Below, one piece after another: positions 21,851 through 34,348 of a stretch of 64,000 nucleotides of DNA. The stretch lies in NCBI GenBank assembly GCA_905221605.1, contig CAJNDS010002830.1, positions 37,501 to 101,500 on the forward strand. Reading direction: 5' to 3'. The translations under genes and the position numbers were made by a program. The notes below the pieces were generated by a model. That model was not told the origin of the DNA. It worked only from the letters and a program-made list of their open reading frames with translations, and ran no database searches. The stretch's first letter is position 1; each line of letters begins with the position of its first letter. This DNA is from Symbiodinium natans (taxonomy: Eukaryota; Sar; Dinophyceae; Suessiales; Symbiodiniaceae).

Positions 21851-22792
21851 TATGGGCCCCCTGGGTCATTTTCCTTGCCCAGAAATTACACAGGTCACTG
21901 TCCGGAAGTCTGTCAATCATCAGCTCAATGCCGTGAAACTCAATGCCCTAGCAGCAAGCAATAGAACCAAGGAACCAAAAGTTCAACAAAGTACACTTAC
22001 AGTTTGACAGGGCCTGCGCACCACCCACCCGGGTTCATGTTGCCAACCGGCTTTAAGGTTCTGCAGGCTTAGGCAGATACCGCAACTAGCTGTCACATAC
22101 ACTCAACGGCTCTGGGCTTCCACTCGCACGCTAGCGACCTTCCTTCTGCCAATCTTGCAGGAACTCCTATGGGAGCCTGGAATCCACCAGAACAGCAAGA
22201 GCCCTGACAACTCCGCTGGGAGCCGGGCAGCGCGCCTGGCGAATCCTGGAGCTGGCCTTGTTGGAAAATCCCTCCTGGCTCACCGTGGCATATCGTGGCT
22301 CATCACTTCAACGTCTCAATATTCACGTGCAGGGGACTCGGCCATGGGCACAAACAAAAAAAGGGCACCCTCACAAGAAGACGACACCGCAGGCCAGCTC
22401 TCTGATCTCGTTTCGCGTTAAGGGTTGAAGTCAGTCTTGGACCCAAACCGAAATCGTCCTCATCACCGATTGAATACTTGTAGGGACTTGGCTACAGCAC
22501 ACCTAGGTGCAGCGTGTGTGTTTGTGTGTGTGCGCGCACGCGCACGCGCTGACGTCTGGACTTAGTGCTGCTGCACTATCTGCGAAGATGCTGCAAACAA
22601 CCAGCCACCAGAAGGCACTTCTAAAGACGGCAGCCTGTCCTCCGGCTTTGCGGAGGGCTTGCGTCCCAGGCTGGCCTGTGTCAAAAAACTCGCGCTGCTT
22701 CTGGCTTTGTGGGCACTCACGAGCCACCTATCAGGAAAGACCCGCGAGCTAGCACTCTCCCGGCCTACTACAGATGACAGTGAGCGAACCTT

Positions 22793-23170
22793 AGCTTCTG
22801 CCTGGCATGTCTCCATGCTTGTGCACCGGGCTGCTGACCAAAAGCATCTGAAGAAGTTTTCCACAAGTTGAAAGGCTTCTGCGCGGCATTGCCTACCCAG
22901 GAGATGCTTGCCGGACCAGTCTGTCTCGGAGGCGTTGCAGTAAGGATCATGAACATAGCGCTGTGCGAAAAATCTCAAGCACGTCAGTTGCTACCCCGGC
23001 TCGGGCGTAGGAGCCTTCGGCAAGCCCATCGCAGGAAGCTGGGACCTGCCTCGGCGAACTGCAACTGCAAACTTCAGATGCCTGCCGCAACCATAGTGGC
23101 ACAGCAGCTCGCGTGCGTACAACTGTGGCGCGCGCTGTCTCCTTTCATCATGATTCAAGATGTTGTCAAA
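22793..23170 (-). CDS. Two probable exons of an unknown Cys-rich protein
   Basis: The first stretch (about 23170-23080) reads ILNHDERRQRAPQLYAREL followed by LCHYGCG. The second (22968-22793) is bounded by a CGCACAG acceptor and a GCTAAG|GT donor and reads RYVHDPYCNASETDWSGKHL, then CRAEAFQLVENFFRCFWSAA and TSMETCQAEAK. Several Cys residues and aromatic residues suggest a compact folded domain, possibly extracellular, but I do not recognise the family. Flanking exons were not identified. Confidence 0.4.
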
Positions 23171-23639
23171 GCCCGGAGTCCATAAGATACTCAGACTCGT
23201 GCAGGAAACACAAGCTGGCAGTTACTTGGGCTTGGGCATCGCCGCCCAGTCTACCACCTAAGGCATCGGGTCACCCAAAGGGCAGGAACCGTCAGATTGC
23301 AACCAGACTTTCAAGACCACACGAGCATGCGAGGCAGAGGCCCAGGCGGCAAACGGCTGGGCAGGTGGTGGGTAGGAAGATGTCATGTAAGGCATCCTTA
23401 GTAGCTGCTGCGGCAACACAACATATACGTATGTGCACATATACAGTCATGTAGTAACGGGAAGGGTGGGAGGGCACCTTCCGTGCTATGCTCGTGTTAT
23501 TTTTTTTTTTTTCTGGTCGTTGCTGCTTTGCTCTTCCTGTCAGCACTTCCCACACTGCTCTTTGTCTGCGACACGGAGCTTGACGAGACTCCCCTGCACG
23601 CATAGTCACACATATATGTACTGCCATAAAAATTGAGAA

Positions 23640-24930
23640 GGAAGTCAAGAGAGTTCGTATCACGTAGAAAGACTCATGATTTCTGTGTTGGGCTCCTTGT
23701 GTTGGATTCCTAGCTCCTAAAGACCCCTGTGAACAGCCAGAGCACGCATGAAAGGTTCCAGCCCCAGAGCGAAGGTAGTATGAGAGTGAGGGAATGAACG
23801 AAGCAAGATGCAAGTGAATGAAGTGAGTGCGTGATTTTACGAGTGAAGACTTGAACGAAGCAAGACCCCTTGCAAAACCCTCAAGAAAGACTCATTCTAT
23901 TGGTGCAGTTCTCGCGCTCTTGTTAAGAATACTTTTGCACGAGAGAAGACTCATTTGCACGGATTGAAAGTATGAACGACGCGTGAAACTAGCTTATAAA
24001 TGAACGAAATGAACGTGCCATTTGCTTCGCTCCTTAGATTCGTCGATTTGATACGCTGGCTTATAGTATTCTCTCTGTGTGCCCGCGATACGATATTTCA
24101 TTATATTCATGTGGTCCTCATTAAATGTGGGTGTTGAGTCGCGAATTCACATATTCTGTTAACAGTTGGATTTTGGAATGAGGGAACTTCTGTTTTTACT
24201 TGTGGATTCATCACAAAGCTTGTTTATCATCAAGTTGTACGGTAGCTTTCCAGGTGTTCTCAGCAATACACAGAGAAACTTCTTCTTCCTTTCCTTGAAG
24301 AAGACAAAGACCCCTTTTAAGGGTACATTTTCGCAATCATGAGTGGAAAGACCACCTCCTACTTTCAGAAGGCGCTTCAGAAAAATACATGGGAAATACT
24401 CAAGCCTAGTCAATGGAAACTTTTAATCTTGGGAACGAGATCCAACAGCCATGGGTACTAACACTTCATTTCACGAGAGAATGCTTCCAACCGTGCATGA
24501 AAGGGCCTCCCCATGTGCTAATCTGAAATAAGATTTTGTGATATTGGGATATCCCACTCGGTGCATTCGCGGTACTGTCCTTGCCGATCTCAGATTGAAT
24601 GCTAGTCGTTTGGTTAAGACGTGGCATAGAATCAAAAATTACACAGCACCCTGGGCGTGAGCAAACTTGGAAACTTGATAGCTTGGTGTTCTTAGTACTT
24701 GAATTTTCCTACACGAGAGACGTCAGACAAGAAAAACATAGGAAAGGTGCCCGATCACAGTCTTATCCTGTACATGATCTTGAAACCTGCCGCCGCCATT
24801 GTGGTGACTCTCTCTATATAAATGCTACATGTACTTATTCACATATACTAGACATTATCGGCATTTCTAATGTACATAGTCACATTTCAGCATCGCGGCA
24901 CGTTCCGAGAAGCTACTCGTTGTAACTCCC
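23640..24930. other. AT-rich island without recognisable gene
   Basis: Base composition shifts visibly towards A and T compared with both flanks. The left part has a local duplication of GAACGAAGCAAGA (about 23798 and 23853) embedded in GAATGAAGTGAG-like phrases. No open frame longer than about 110 codons and no domain were found. It may be an old insertion or a diverged transposon remnant. Confidence 0.4.
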
Positions 24931-25136
24931 CCGGCACGCTTGTGTAAGATGGATGCAGCACATGCGGAGTCTTTTCGGCTGACGTAAGGTTCGCACATCA
25001 CGTTGTCGGAGTAAGGCGTATGCCACCTGAGCTTGGTGTTCGATCGGGGGTCAGCCTCTGCTTCTGGCACTCAACATCGCCGCTACGTTCAATGACGGAC
25101 ATGCACCCTGGCGTAGGGCAGGGGCATGTCCCTCAT

Positions 25137-26330
25137 CTTATCACCACTTCGGGTTCATTGAACAGATGGGCACCCCCAAAAGCTGTTCGACATCCAGAGA
25201 GCTGCACCCCGCAGATCATTAGGCAGCCAGCTACTGCATGCGCAGCAAGGTTCTCGGCTTCGGATGCGGGAGTGCAAAAGGAACCACCAAGCTTTTTCAG
25301 AGCAACACAATATGTTGGGGGGGGGAGGGGGGTAGAGGCGTGCTCTTGGTGCTTTCCTCCTTTGCAGCTGAACATACTGACATGCACGTTCCACGCTCAA
25401 CACCCCGCCGATCCCCGCGTCCAGACATGTGCCACTTTGTGACCGAGTGCAAACACAGGAGGGAAGCAGCAGCGGTTGAAGCCCGGGGCCCAGACCAAGT
25501 CTCCAATCCATCCCAAGAGATACCATCCAGCATTTCAGGCGATGTGAAGTCATCGAGCAGGGCCTGCGGCCACATCAGATGTCTGGAAACAAAAAATAGG
25601 GCCATCCTCTGGATGATGAATAAACATCAGGTGAAAAACTGAAAGTGGAAGGGCACTCGCCGTGGATGCAAGTCCATGGCAGCTTGGCAGCTTTTCTCTC
25701 GCAGTTGTTGCAGATGCATTGGCTGGAGAAGGCCATCTCTGCGGCGATCATTGTGAGCCCGAGAGGCATCAGACTGGAGCCCTCCCTACTCAAGATGATG
25801 GGGCCCCCATGCTGCCTTGGCAAAGCTTTAACAGCAACTTAGTGTTGCCTCTAGGCGTCCCAACAGAGACTAAACGTTTACGGCAGAGTTGTTGCTCCGG
25901 ACGCATTGGCGGAGATCCCTAACATTGACAAAGCACGACCGCTTCTGCCCAAATTCCGCTAAAGCCCTTTCCATGCAAAGACCGCCTTTGTGTCCGATCT
26001 GATTTGCAGGGACCCCCTCGGACGGGACCCCAAAAGACAGGCTGGCCGCGCTGTCATGTCTTGGTATTCCGGCTTTGAGCTTCTCACGCTCAGCTGGTCG
26101 AAACTGAAACACACAGGTTCTTTTTAGTGAACCCAATGGGCGCTTTGGCTTTGAGAAGCATGACACTTGCAGCTTCAAGCCATGGAGCGCCGTGAATTTG
26201 ACATTTCGCCGAACGTTGTTTCAGAAGGCTGCTGCCGTCAGAAAGCTCTCAAGTTGCTCCATGGTCATGGCGGCTTCCTCGCCACTGGCCTTGGAAAGAT
26301 CACCGCGCTTACCCACGGATTTCTTGCTTC
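25137..26330 (-). CDS. Multi-exon gene of unknown function
   Basis: Five protein-like stretches lie in order on the minus strand. They are: KKSVGKRGDLSKASGEEAAM with TMEQLESFLTAAA (about 26300-26225); FRPAEREKLKAGIPRHDSAA with SLSFGVPSEGVPANQ and GGLCMERALAEFGQKRSCF, after a TTTCAG acceptor (about 26102-25905); SLMPLGLTMIAAEMAFSSQ with CICNNCERKAAKLPWTC (about 25823-25660); PQALLDDFTSPEMLDGISWD with LETWSGPRAS (about 25586-25390); and LGGSFCTPASEAENLAAHAV with AGCLMICGVQLSGC (about 25310-25137). The CxxC...C pattern in the third exon could bind a metal or form disulfides. No family is recognised, and exon joins are not all resolved. Confidence 0.42.
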
Positions 26331-27244
26331 TGTTTCATTGGGGATTCCGCAGGCCTAACTCAATAGCTTGCGCTGCCTCTGCCTGGCCCAATTCGAAGAC
26401 CCCTGGTGTGTGTGTGTGTGTGTGTCGTTCAACCCCGAGCCAAGGTCTCAAAATAGGGCCACTGAAAGCAAGAAACGCCCAACAGGAGGAGCAGCCTACG
26501 ATTCCGCTAGTACTTGCATCCCTGCACCATCTCCGAACCCGAAACTCCCTGATCCCACAGTTACTTAAGCTATTTGCTGCCGGCGCGCTCTGGCCCGCTC
26601 CCAGTCGGGAGCTTCGGCACCATCAGCGCAATCCTCCTCCAAGCTCCTCCGTCCGGTGTCCTCTGTTGGTGCTGTTAGTGGTATGTTGTGTTGTCTTGTC
26701 TTTCTTTGTGGCTTTTGCGCAATATGAGGGTACCCTAGGCAGAATATCTTGGGGCCATATTACACCAGGGACCCCAAACGGGACCCGCCTGGCACTCCCT
26801 ACGACCCTACGCTGCGTCTCTCTACCCTCACTCTCAGAGCCTCAAGGATCCAGGCCATGGGAGTTGCGATTAGTTAGGGTGGCCCTTTTGTCTCAAAAGT
26901 AAACCAATGATACAAAGGGATACTGATTAGAACGAAGCCCCACATGCCGCCCAGCTTCGTCAGGAGAGGGATCCTGGCTCCACACCAACTGCGCATGGGG
27001 ATTCCTGGGCGGATCGTGCTCCTCTGCTATCGATTCCGCAGCCTTGGTGGCAGCGATGCATGTTGCTCATCACTTTCTTATTCTTTTGTTGGGGCGGCCG
27101 GGGGGGGAGGGGGGGGGGGGAATATCCAGTAGTGAGGAGTTGAGCAAATTGTGTCCCCCACCACCGCACCCGGACCCCTGAGCACCAAGTTGCAGGGATT
27201 GTCGAATCTCCTGCCCCACTGCAGAAGGGAGGTTCCCGTACTAA

Positions 27245-27433
27245 ACTCCGATACATGCAAGGCCCGCAATGTAACGGAAGGGTCCTGAAGGTTCGGCAGA
27301 TTCAGACGCTTTCTTCGTCTCCTGGCACGCGCGGAGGTGCGTGTTGCCAAGCAGGATGGCTGACGGGGCTTCCGGCACATCGACCTCAAGCACGCTAGCA
27401 AGCTTGTGACAGGATGGCTGCTTTTTTGGTGCC
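27245..27433 (-). CDS. Possible terminal exon, unknown gene
   Basis: The frame includes CHKLASVLEVDVPEAPSAIL and LLGNTHLRACQETKKASESA and stops at 27245. Composition is protein-like, but there is no ATG (it opens at a GTG), so it would need upstream exons. Confidence 0.25.
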
Positions 27434-27449
27434 ACCCGAGTTAATGGAA

Positions 27450-30100
27450 GTGCGGGCAGTAGGGACCAATTGCCGAGGCATTAGGATCAAAGGTTCCACT
27501 GCATAGTTCTCCTTTCCACACAACACAACACTCCGAGCTTAGAATGGTTGATATATGTACCGTACGATAGGGGTCACAACAAGCGACCTAAAAACAAAAC
27601 TAAGGATAAGTTTGTTTTCTAACCGGAGGTAAACCCACTACTGGGCGCCCGCCAGAAGGCGACCCATGTGGGCAAAAGGCGACCCACCCCAGTGAGTCGT
27701 CCCTGAAAGCAGAAGGCAACCCATGCATGCAAAAGGCGCACGGAAAGCTAATCCCCAGGGAGACGCCCTTGCCAGGCTACTGTTGCAACATAGCAAAAAA
27801 CAAGCAAAATGCACGCGAGACCTTGCGCAGAGTACCGATTCCATAGGATTTCGGACGACAATGCACCCTGAAACCCCAATGTGACACCTTGCCAGACTAC
27901 TTGTGCAACCTAGCAAAACACAAAGGGATGAGTGTGTCCGTTCCCAAACAGTACGACGCAAACGGTTTACTATATTTAAAGGTACATAGAACCGGAACCC
28001 CGCAAGCCTTGCACGGAATTTAGGGAGTGTGGGGTTCAGTGTCAGACCTTTAGACTTTAATGCGGTAGATTGAGCATAGGGTCTATGGCAGGGGAGGGGT
28101 CCGGGTTTTACAGCTGCAGTGAGACACCCGCCACACATACTGGCGAACTGCTTTGTGACACCTACGCGAGACCCCAAAGACAGCTAGGCTAAGGAATGTA
28201 CCAGAACAGAAAACTGCAGGTGGTCAGATAACCAAATGATGGTCCATCTTGGGGCCCTGTCAAAATCATTATCATACGACCCTTCTATTCAAACCCTAAA
28301 CCCTAAACAGGAGTAGATCCCCAAGTCTGACTCCCAGAGATGTCGGGCTGCATAGGCCCCTGAAAGCCGGGGCTTAGGATTCAGGGAAGGATCCTCTTGC
28401 CATCAAGTCGCATCTGGTGGAAGCAGCTCGGCCCGGCGCTGCAGCAGCTGGTGGTAGGCTTTTTCTGCCTTGGGTCCAACCCGCACTGCCCTTGTCCCGT
28501 CCCCACCCTGAACACCAGCTGTCACCAGCTCTGCTGCGGCAGCCAAGCTGCCCATTCAAGACGCTTTGCTGTTGCGGCCAGCTCATGTTCAGCTGACCTT
28601 GGGAACAATTGGAACCCAAAGGCACCTATACAGCATCAAGTCATCTAACACGTCAACCAATAACCAACCAAAACTGCACGCTCAGCGCCCTCCATCTTAT
28701 GTGCATGTCTGAATTCATGAATACGTAAATATGCAAGAATACGACATTGATGGTCACGCTCCCTCCCTCCGATTAACCTCAATTTTTGTGCACAAGTTCT
28801 GTGAATGGGTTGTAAGGAAGCTGCAAGCAACACCTTTCTTCAAGCAGGATCACACATAGTGAAAAACAAAATCATCTTTGGCAGCGCTTCTGGATGTCGG
28901 ACAAAACAGCTGGGAAAAAAGATAATAAAACAACAAAGCCTCGGTATGTACGTTCACGACTGTTCTTGGTATGTTCTTGGTTTTCTTCTTCTGCTTCCCC
29001 GCTTGTGCGTGAGCTTTTGCGGCTTCTTCGTGGGTACTGTAGGACGGCCGGAGACAGCAGTGTTTCGGATGTTCCTGGGAATGCGATTGGTAAACCACAA
29101 ACCCAATCGCGTTTTGGGTTTTAAGGTTCCCTTATTCGGCTACGTTTGCGGCCCAAGCGGCTTTCTCATCGTAAGCTCAGCGATGCTGAATTGTTCCAGG
29201 TATGCCCGTCGGTTGAACCATGCAACCTCACAAACTCATACCAAGCTCAAGCAAGCTCAGCAACGAGATTTCCGCTTGTCCTCCTCTGCCGCGCTGGAAG
29301 AAATTGAGAGCTGGAGCGCATGTCATAAGCATAAGGTCAAGAAGTTGAAAATGTCGACAACAAGCTTTGTTTTGCACCTGCCCCTGAAGCTGCCCCTGGT
29401 GCAGATCACACTGACCCGCCACTGCTCTTGCAGCATGCTACTCCACATCCCCTCAAACCCATGGGTTGCGCATTAAGATGCTATGTCAGATGAGTTTGAG
29501 TCATAGATTGTCACAGCCTCTGCTTTGGCTTAGGCTGCCTCTTTGCCCCAGAGCTCATGGCTTTCTGGTGGCAGCTGGCCTTGGCTTGTGCCAGCTGAAA
29601 GTGGTGCTGATGCCATTGGCAGGTCTGCTGGTCCAGGAACATGCTCTCCTGCACCACACACAGGAGCAGTAATTAACTGCGGCAACGCTGAGTCGTGGTT
29701 GTGGCAACGGTCAGAACCACTGCAGCCTGTCAATTTTCCCCAGCTTTTAAAAATCGGACTGAGGGTGCTGGGGAAGCAAACCTTAAACATCAATGCTCCG
29801 ATGTTCCGGCTGAAAAACTGCAGGCTGATGCGGGCAGGAGGTGCACCGGAGTGCACTCAACTTCATTCCTTGCCTCATCTCCACAGACATGGAAAGCCCA
29901 AGAACCATTGACTTTTCGTTACACATCCTGGCGAGCCAACAGCTCATCCAGCGCCACTCCTCAGCTGAAGAAGAAACGGGAGAACTGCTTGGGGGCTTAA
30001 GGCTTTTCTGGGTCTCAATGCGTTCGAAAACCTGCCAGCAACAAATTCAAGCGTCGCACTCCGATGTTCTTCGCCAGCGACCCACCAACGCTTAGTCCAA
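27450..30100. other. No gene recognised
   Basis: Includes a local duplication around 27770-27920: GCCAGGCTACTGTTGCAACATAGCAAAA-like text recurs as GCCAGACTACTTGTGCAACCTAGCAAAA about 120 bases on. A plus-strand 223-codon frame from 28805 has no homologue I recognise and no other coding sign. Confidence 0.4.
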
Positions 30101-30149
30101 GCTGCTCGCCAAAAATGCCTCAGCTTCTGCCCTAGGGCTCTGCCCCTGG

Positions 30150-30490
30150 CCCAACAACTCTTGCTTGTTGACTACAAGAAGATACTTGTTTCGGAGCGAC
30201 TGCATGGATCACAGGCAACAAAGCCTTGCTGGCAAAGCAGGGGCTGCGAAATATGTCCGCGACGGCTTTGTCCACGGCACCCTCCATTTCTGTCATTGGG
30301 TCATAGTTGTCACAGCATTCGTAGCCTTTCAAGGGGCTGGATGCCTTGCATCATTGTGCAACTCGTGAGACCCATCAAGGCCGAGCAGCTTGTTTCTTCC
30401 ATAGGGCAGCCCGGCTCTTCGCCAGGTCCCGACATCTTGCTGGACTAACTTCTTGAGCCTCTGACTAGCCGCCTCGCCACCGATCAGCTC
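30150..30490 (-). CDS. Possible exons, unknown gene
   Basis: Two minus-strand stretches, EAASQRLKKLVQQDVGTWRR (about 30480-30330) and YECCDNYDPMTEMEGAVDKA with VADIF (about 30330-30255), look protein-like. The first is open in more than one frame, so the reading is uncertain. No family is recognised. Confidence 0.22.
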
Positions 30491-30999
30491 AGATTCGCCG
30501 CACAATGAACCGCAACCCTCAGAATTCCTCTCACAGCCCCCAAAATGAGAGCCAAGGCTTCCAGGCTTCCAAGGCCCAAGCTGGCAGTGACGGGGGCAAA
30601 GCCAGGAACGCTTCTGGTTCCCACCGTGACCAGCACCTACCATGTTCGGCGTGCACCCGGCAATCAAGCGCACGCAAGGGCTGGGAAGGCACCCAGGACA
30701 CAAAAACCTGTTTTTGCGAAGCATGGACATGTCTGAGGCTGCTGTCTGATGTCGGCCTTCTGCAAAACCAACTTCCGGACCATTCGTTGTGTCCTCACCA
30801 TGAAGTGCAAACCTCCCCCCTCAAGCTTAGATTATGCTTTGGGGACCTGTCCCCAGATTACCCACATCCTTCACAGCATGGTCGGCCATCAGCGTAGCAA
30901 ACCTTGCATGGGAGGCAGAAACTTCCCGAAAAATGGAGTAGATTGTGCGAGCCTAAGATGGTCCCGACTCTGCCCAGGGAATTGCACGACTACTCCAGG

Positions 31000-32428
31000 A
31001 AGGGACGACAATGAGTGCGATTCGCTACTGAGAAGTGGGATCCGGGCATGCTTGCAACCGTCACAGCTGCGCAGTTGAATGTTGGCTGAGTCAGCGAGAA
31101 TGCCCGGTGAGACCTGCACAGGTGAGCGGTAAGGGCCTGGGCCTCATGACTCAGCGGGCTTCAGGTAATGAAGGAAGCACATGGGGCGGGCAAGGCTGCA
31201 GATGCATCTTCTTCTCACTCGAACCCATCCATGCTCCGGATGCATTTGTTTTTGAACACCTCAAAGCTTAGCTTAACGTCCTAACCCCCTAACCCTGGAA
31301 AACCCAGGCGCCCGGAACATACGGCCTCGAAGCTCCAACAACGAACCTGCGAGGCATTCAGGGGGCTCCTCAAGGTTTTGAGCATGTTGCATAAGGCCCA
31401 AGGCCACTCTTGGGTTGCACGGGCTGGTGCTACGAAAAAGCTGCACCAACGATTTTGTGCACGACTCAGGAATGTTCGAGTCGCGTTAATGCTGGCAATG
31501 GTGTAGATGAGAACATGGAGTGCTTGTGAGTATCACATTTAGGCGCGAACAGTACACAGTGTACACCTAGGCCGCCGGCATACGTGCAGAGTTGCGCGGG
31601 TAGAGGGTGGAGCCTGCAGGTTGCACTTGGGAGACAGCTTGAAGGAGCTTGAGGAATCTCGTGGCTGGTCGGATCAGCCCTGATGAATCAGACCTGCTGA
31701 ACTTCTGCTACTGGTAGCCGAATCAAGACAAACCTACAGCAAGATTTTTCCTCGAACCCTGAAGCGCGCACCCTGCACCCTAGTCACCATTCTACTGAAG
31801 CCTGGACCAGGAGCAAACACTTCAGAACATGGCATCGAGTCGCCGAAAGTGCGGGTGCATCAATGGCAGGGGCCCCGCTGTGTTTCGTGCTCGCAGGCAG
31901 GAGACTTCACGAAAATACAAACTCGCAGAAGGACAGCAAAAAAGCGACCGCAAAGATGATGCAAGGTGAAGACTCCAAGTATCCCCTCGGGAAGCGTGTG
32001 TGGAGAGGAGCACATGTGCTAGCTGGGAGAAGCATGGCCCCAGACGGTCAACCTCGATCAAGCCCTCTAGGAACCGTACATCCCGTGTTGTTGCTCCGGG
32101 CTCTGACGAGCGGTAAATGATGCCGCATACTGCCGCAATACAGCACAGCATGCTTTATGCAGATATAGGAAGATAGTGGTCGCGACATGGAGGTGTGGCA
32201 CAAAGACTCGATTGGGCACTGTAAACCCCCCCCCCCCCCCCCCTTACACGTTCTTTTGCCTGGAACTCACTGAATTCCCCGCGAATTACACTCCGCCCCC
32301 TTTGGAAACAAGCCCCGTATACCAGCTCACACTCTGGCCACACATTGCAGAGTTTTTTAGGACGCGGGCGGGGGAGGGATGAAGGGATTAGGTGGACACG
32401 CTTAGCCCCTCTAAGGGAGCTGCCCTTC

Positions 32429-32466
<38 letters not shown>

Positions 32467-32928
32467 GCGCTCAGTGAGTCAGGATTCTAAACCATTAAAG
32501 CCCGAAAAACCTCGCCCGAAACCCGAAATCACAAAAGAACTGGGACCTGCGCAGGTCTGACGGATCCGCCAGCTGCCCCTGGCTGGGGACTTCTCCGAGG
32601 ATGGCGCACCTGGGACGAGCCTCTTTGTGACTTTTTTGGAGGGTTTCCAGAGACCGTGCGCGAGCCGCTCGTTCATGAAGTAAATTCTGTCAGACATAAA
32701 GTCATAGTACTGATGCTTGACGATAGTTGACGATGTGATTGATGCAATTCCCAATGACACGCTTCCAGAATCCAGTCCTTCATGTGTACTCGAGCTCAAT
32801 CCACCCTAGCCAAGTACATGTCGAGGTTTGTGTTTGCTTCGAGGGTTCAGGGCGGGGCCGTGGGGCCTCCAAAGGCCAAAAGTTCCATTTGGGATGGATT
32901 CGGGGGCTCTCTTTTTTTCGTTCAAGCC
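31000..32928. other. No gene recognised; simple-sequence tracts
   Basis: A minus-strand 109-codon frame (32151-31822, ATG start) is the longest candidate but has no recognisable domain. The region also holds a C17 run (32227-32243) and a (CT)n tract. Confidence 0.35.
32431..32464. repeat. (CT)n microsatellite
   Basis: An uninterrupted CT run of about 17 units. Confidence 0.95.
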
Positions 32929-33165
32929 TCAGGGCTTTGGGTGGCTGTAGGTCCAAGAGCCATTGGGGCTGCGGCCTTTCGCAAGGTTGGAGCCCTTCCG
33001 ATCACTATCGTCCCCAAAGTTATCCTTCGAAGTCGTGGCGCTTCGAGGGCTGCCGAACCGCCTTGACGGAAGCCCCAACGCATCTCGGGCCGCGGCAACG
33101 TGGCCGGAAGAGCTGTTCTCCTCCTCAGGATGCAGCATGTTACTGAGTCTCGCGAAGGGGCTCAT
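32929..33165 (-). CDS. Small ATG-initiated ORF or 3' exon of AlkB-like gene
   Basis: Seventy-eight codons from an ATG at 33165: SPFARLSNMLHPEEENSSSG ... GLPSRRFGSPRSATTSK ..., a Ser- and Arg-rich, probably disordered sequence. It starts 13 bases beyond the end of the AlkB-like frame on the same strand and may be its continuation after splicing. No domain is recognised. Confidence 0.3.
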   Translation of the reverse strand: MSPFARLSNMLHPEEENSSSGHVAAARDALGLPSRRFGSPRSATTSKDNFGDDSDRKGSNLAKGRSPNGSWTYSHPKP

Positions 33166-33177
33166 GGAGTCTCAAGA

Positions 33178-34317
33178 CTAGGTGGACAGAAGGAGCGCCC
33201 AAGCAGAACCCCATTGTGCGTCCAAGCTCCTGCGGCGCAGAGGGCAGCGCAGCCGATGGGCACGCACCTTCAGCTCTGTTGAGGCTTTGCAGACCAAAAT
33301 TTCTGATTCCTGCCAGATGCTGCGAGGGGTCCTGCCCGGACTTGCTTGGAACACATCTCTACACTCCAAGTGGAGCCATCTGAGACCAGGGACCCACCGG
33401 AAAGTGATGTTGATGCGCTCCTGAACCGACATCAAAGGCAGGCTTGGGACGTCAGCCAGCTCAGCCAACTTTTCAGTGAATTCAAGATATTCCAAGCTTG
33501 CGGCGTGTCTCAGGGGCTCCCGAGGGTTGCACTTGGGCACGAAGTGCAGGCAGTGCCGCTGCATACGGCCCTGGGGGCATCAGCAATGCTTCTGGCGACC
33601 AGCAGGTGGAACGGACGCGGCCTCCATGGTCAGGATGTCCCCATTGCTGAGGTCTGCTTCAACAATGCTTCCAATCTCTGGATCCTTAGCAGACACGCGC
33701 GACAGTCTCGTGCTTGCAGCCGCCATGTCATGTACGAGTGGGATGAAGTACGGGCGCATTTTCGCCTTCATGCGGTTGACGGAGCTTCGCCTCTCCTATT
33801 TGTCGAGGCAGTGCTCTGTCCGACTCTACCTGCCGTCTTCTCAAAGAGCTTCTGCTCTCGACGCTGCGAAGCGTCCCAAAGTCGACAGCACGACATCTTT
33901 ATGAACTATGACAACGATATGGCAAGCAATGTGCCGCTTGGCGGCAGGGTACCTGGGTCGGCCAGGTGAAACTGGAACAGATCTCGGCTCTTCAGGGGCT
34001 ATTCAAAGGTGGCCGCATCCACAATGTCGTCAAACATGCTCACGTCGCCTAGGCCCTGGCGGCGCAAGACCGGCTCCTCTCATGACAGGCACCAAAGTCT
34101 GCGCTTCTTAAGCTCCAGTCACTGTAGCAGTACGAGCACCAGAAGCTATAGTTACACTCATACTAGCAGTAGAAATCATGTACTTCTTCTAGCAGTAATA
34201 ATTAAGAATCGTTATAGTAATACTTACACGCAATTGCAAAAAACTAGGAGGAGCAAAAAAAAGCAGCCAGAAAAACAATGATATCGGAGCGGTTGTAGCA
34301 GCAGCAGCAGCTGTACT

Positions 34318-34348
<31 letters not shown>

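Noticed and set aside
28805-29476. Plus-strand frame of 223 codons
   Set aside because: It has an ATG start but no domain, no splice support and an unlikely composition. It is on the strand opposite to all supported genes.
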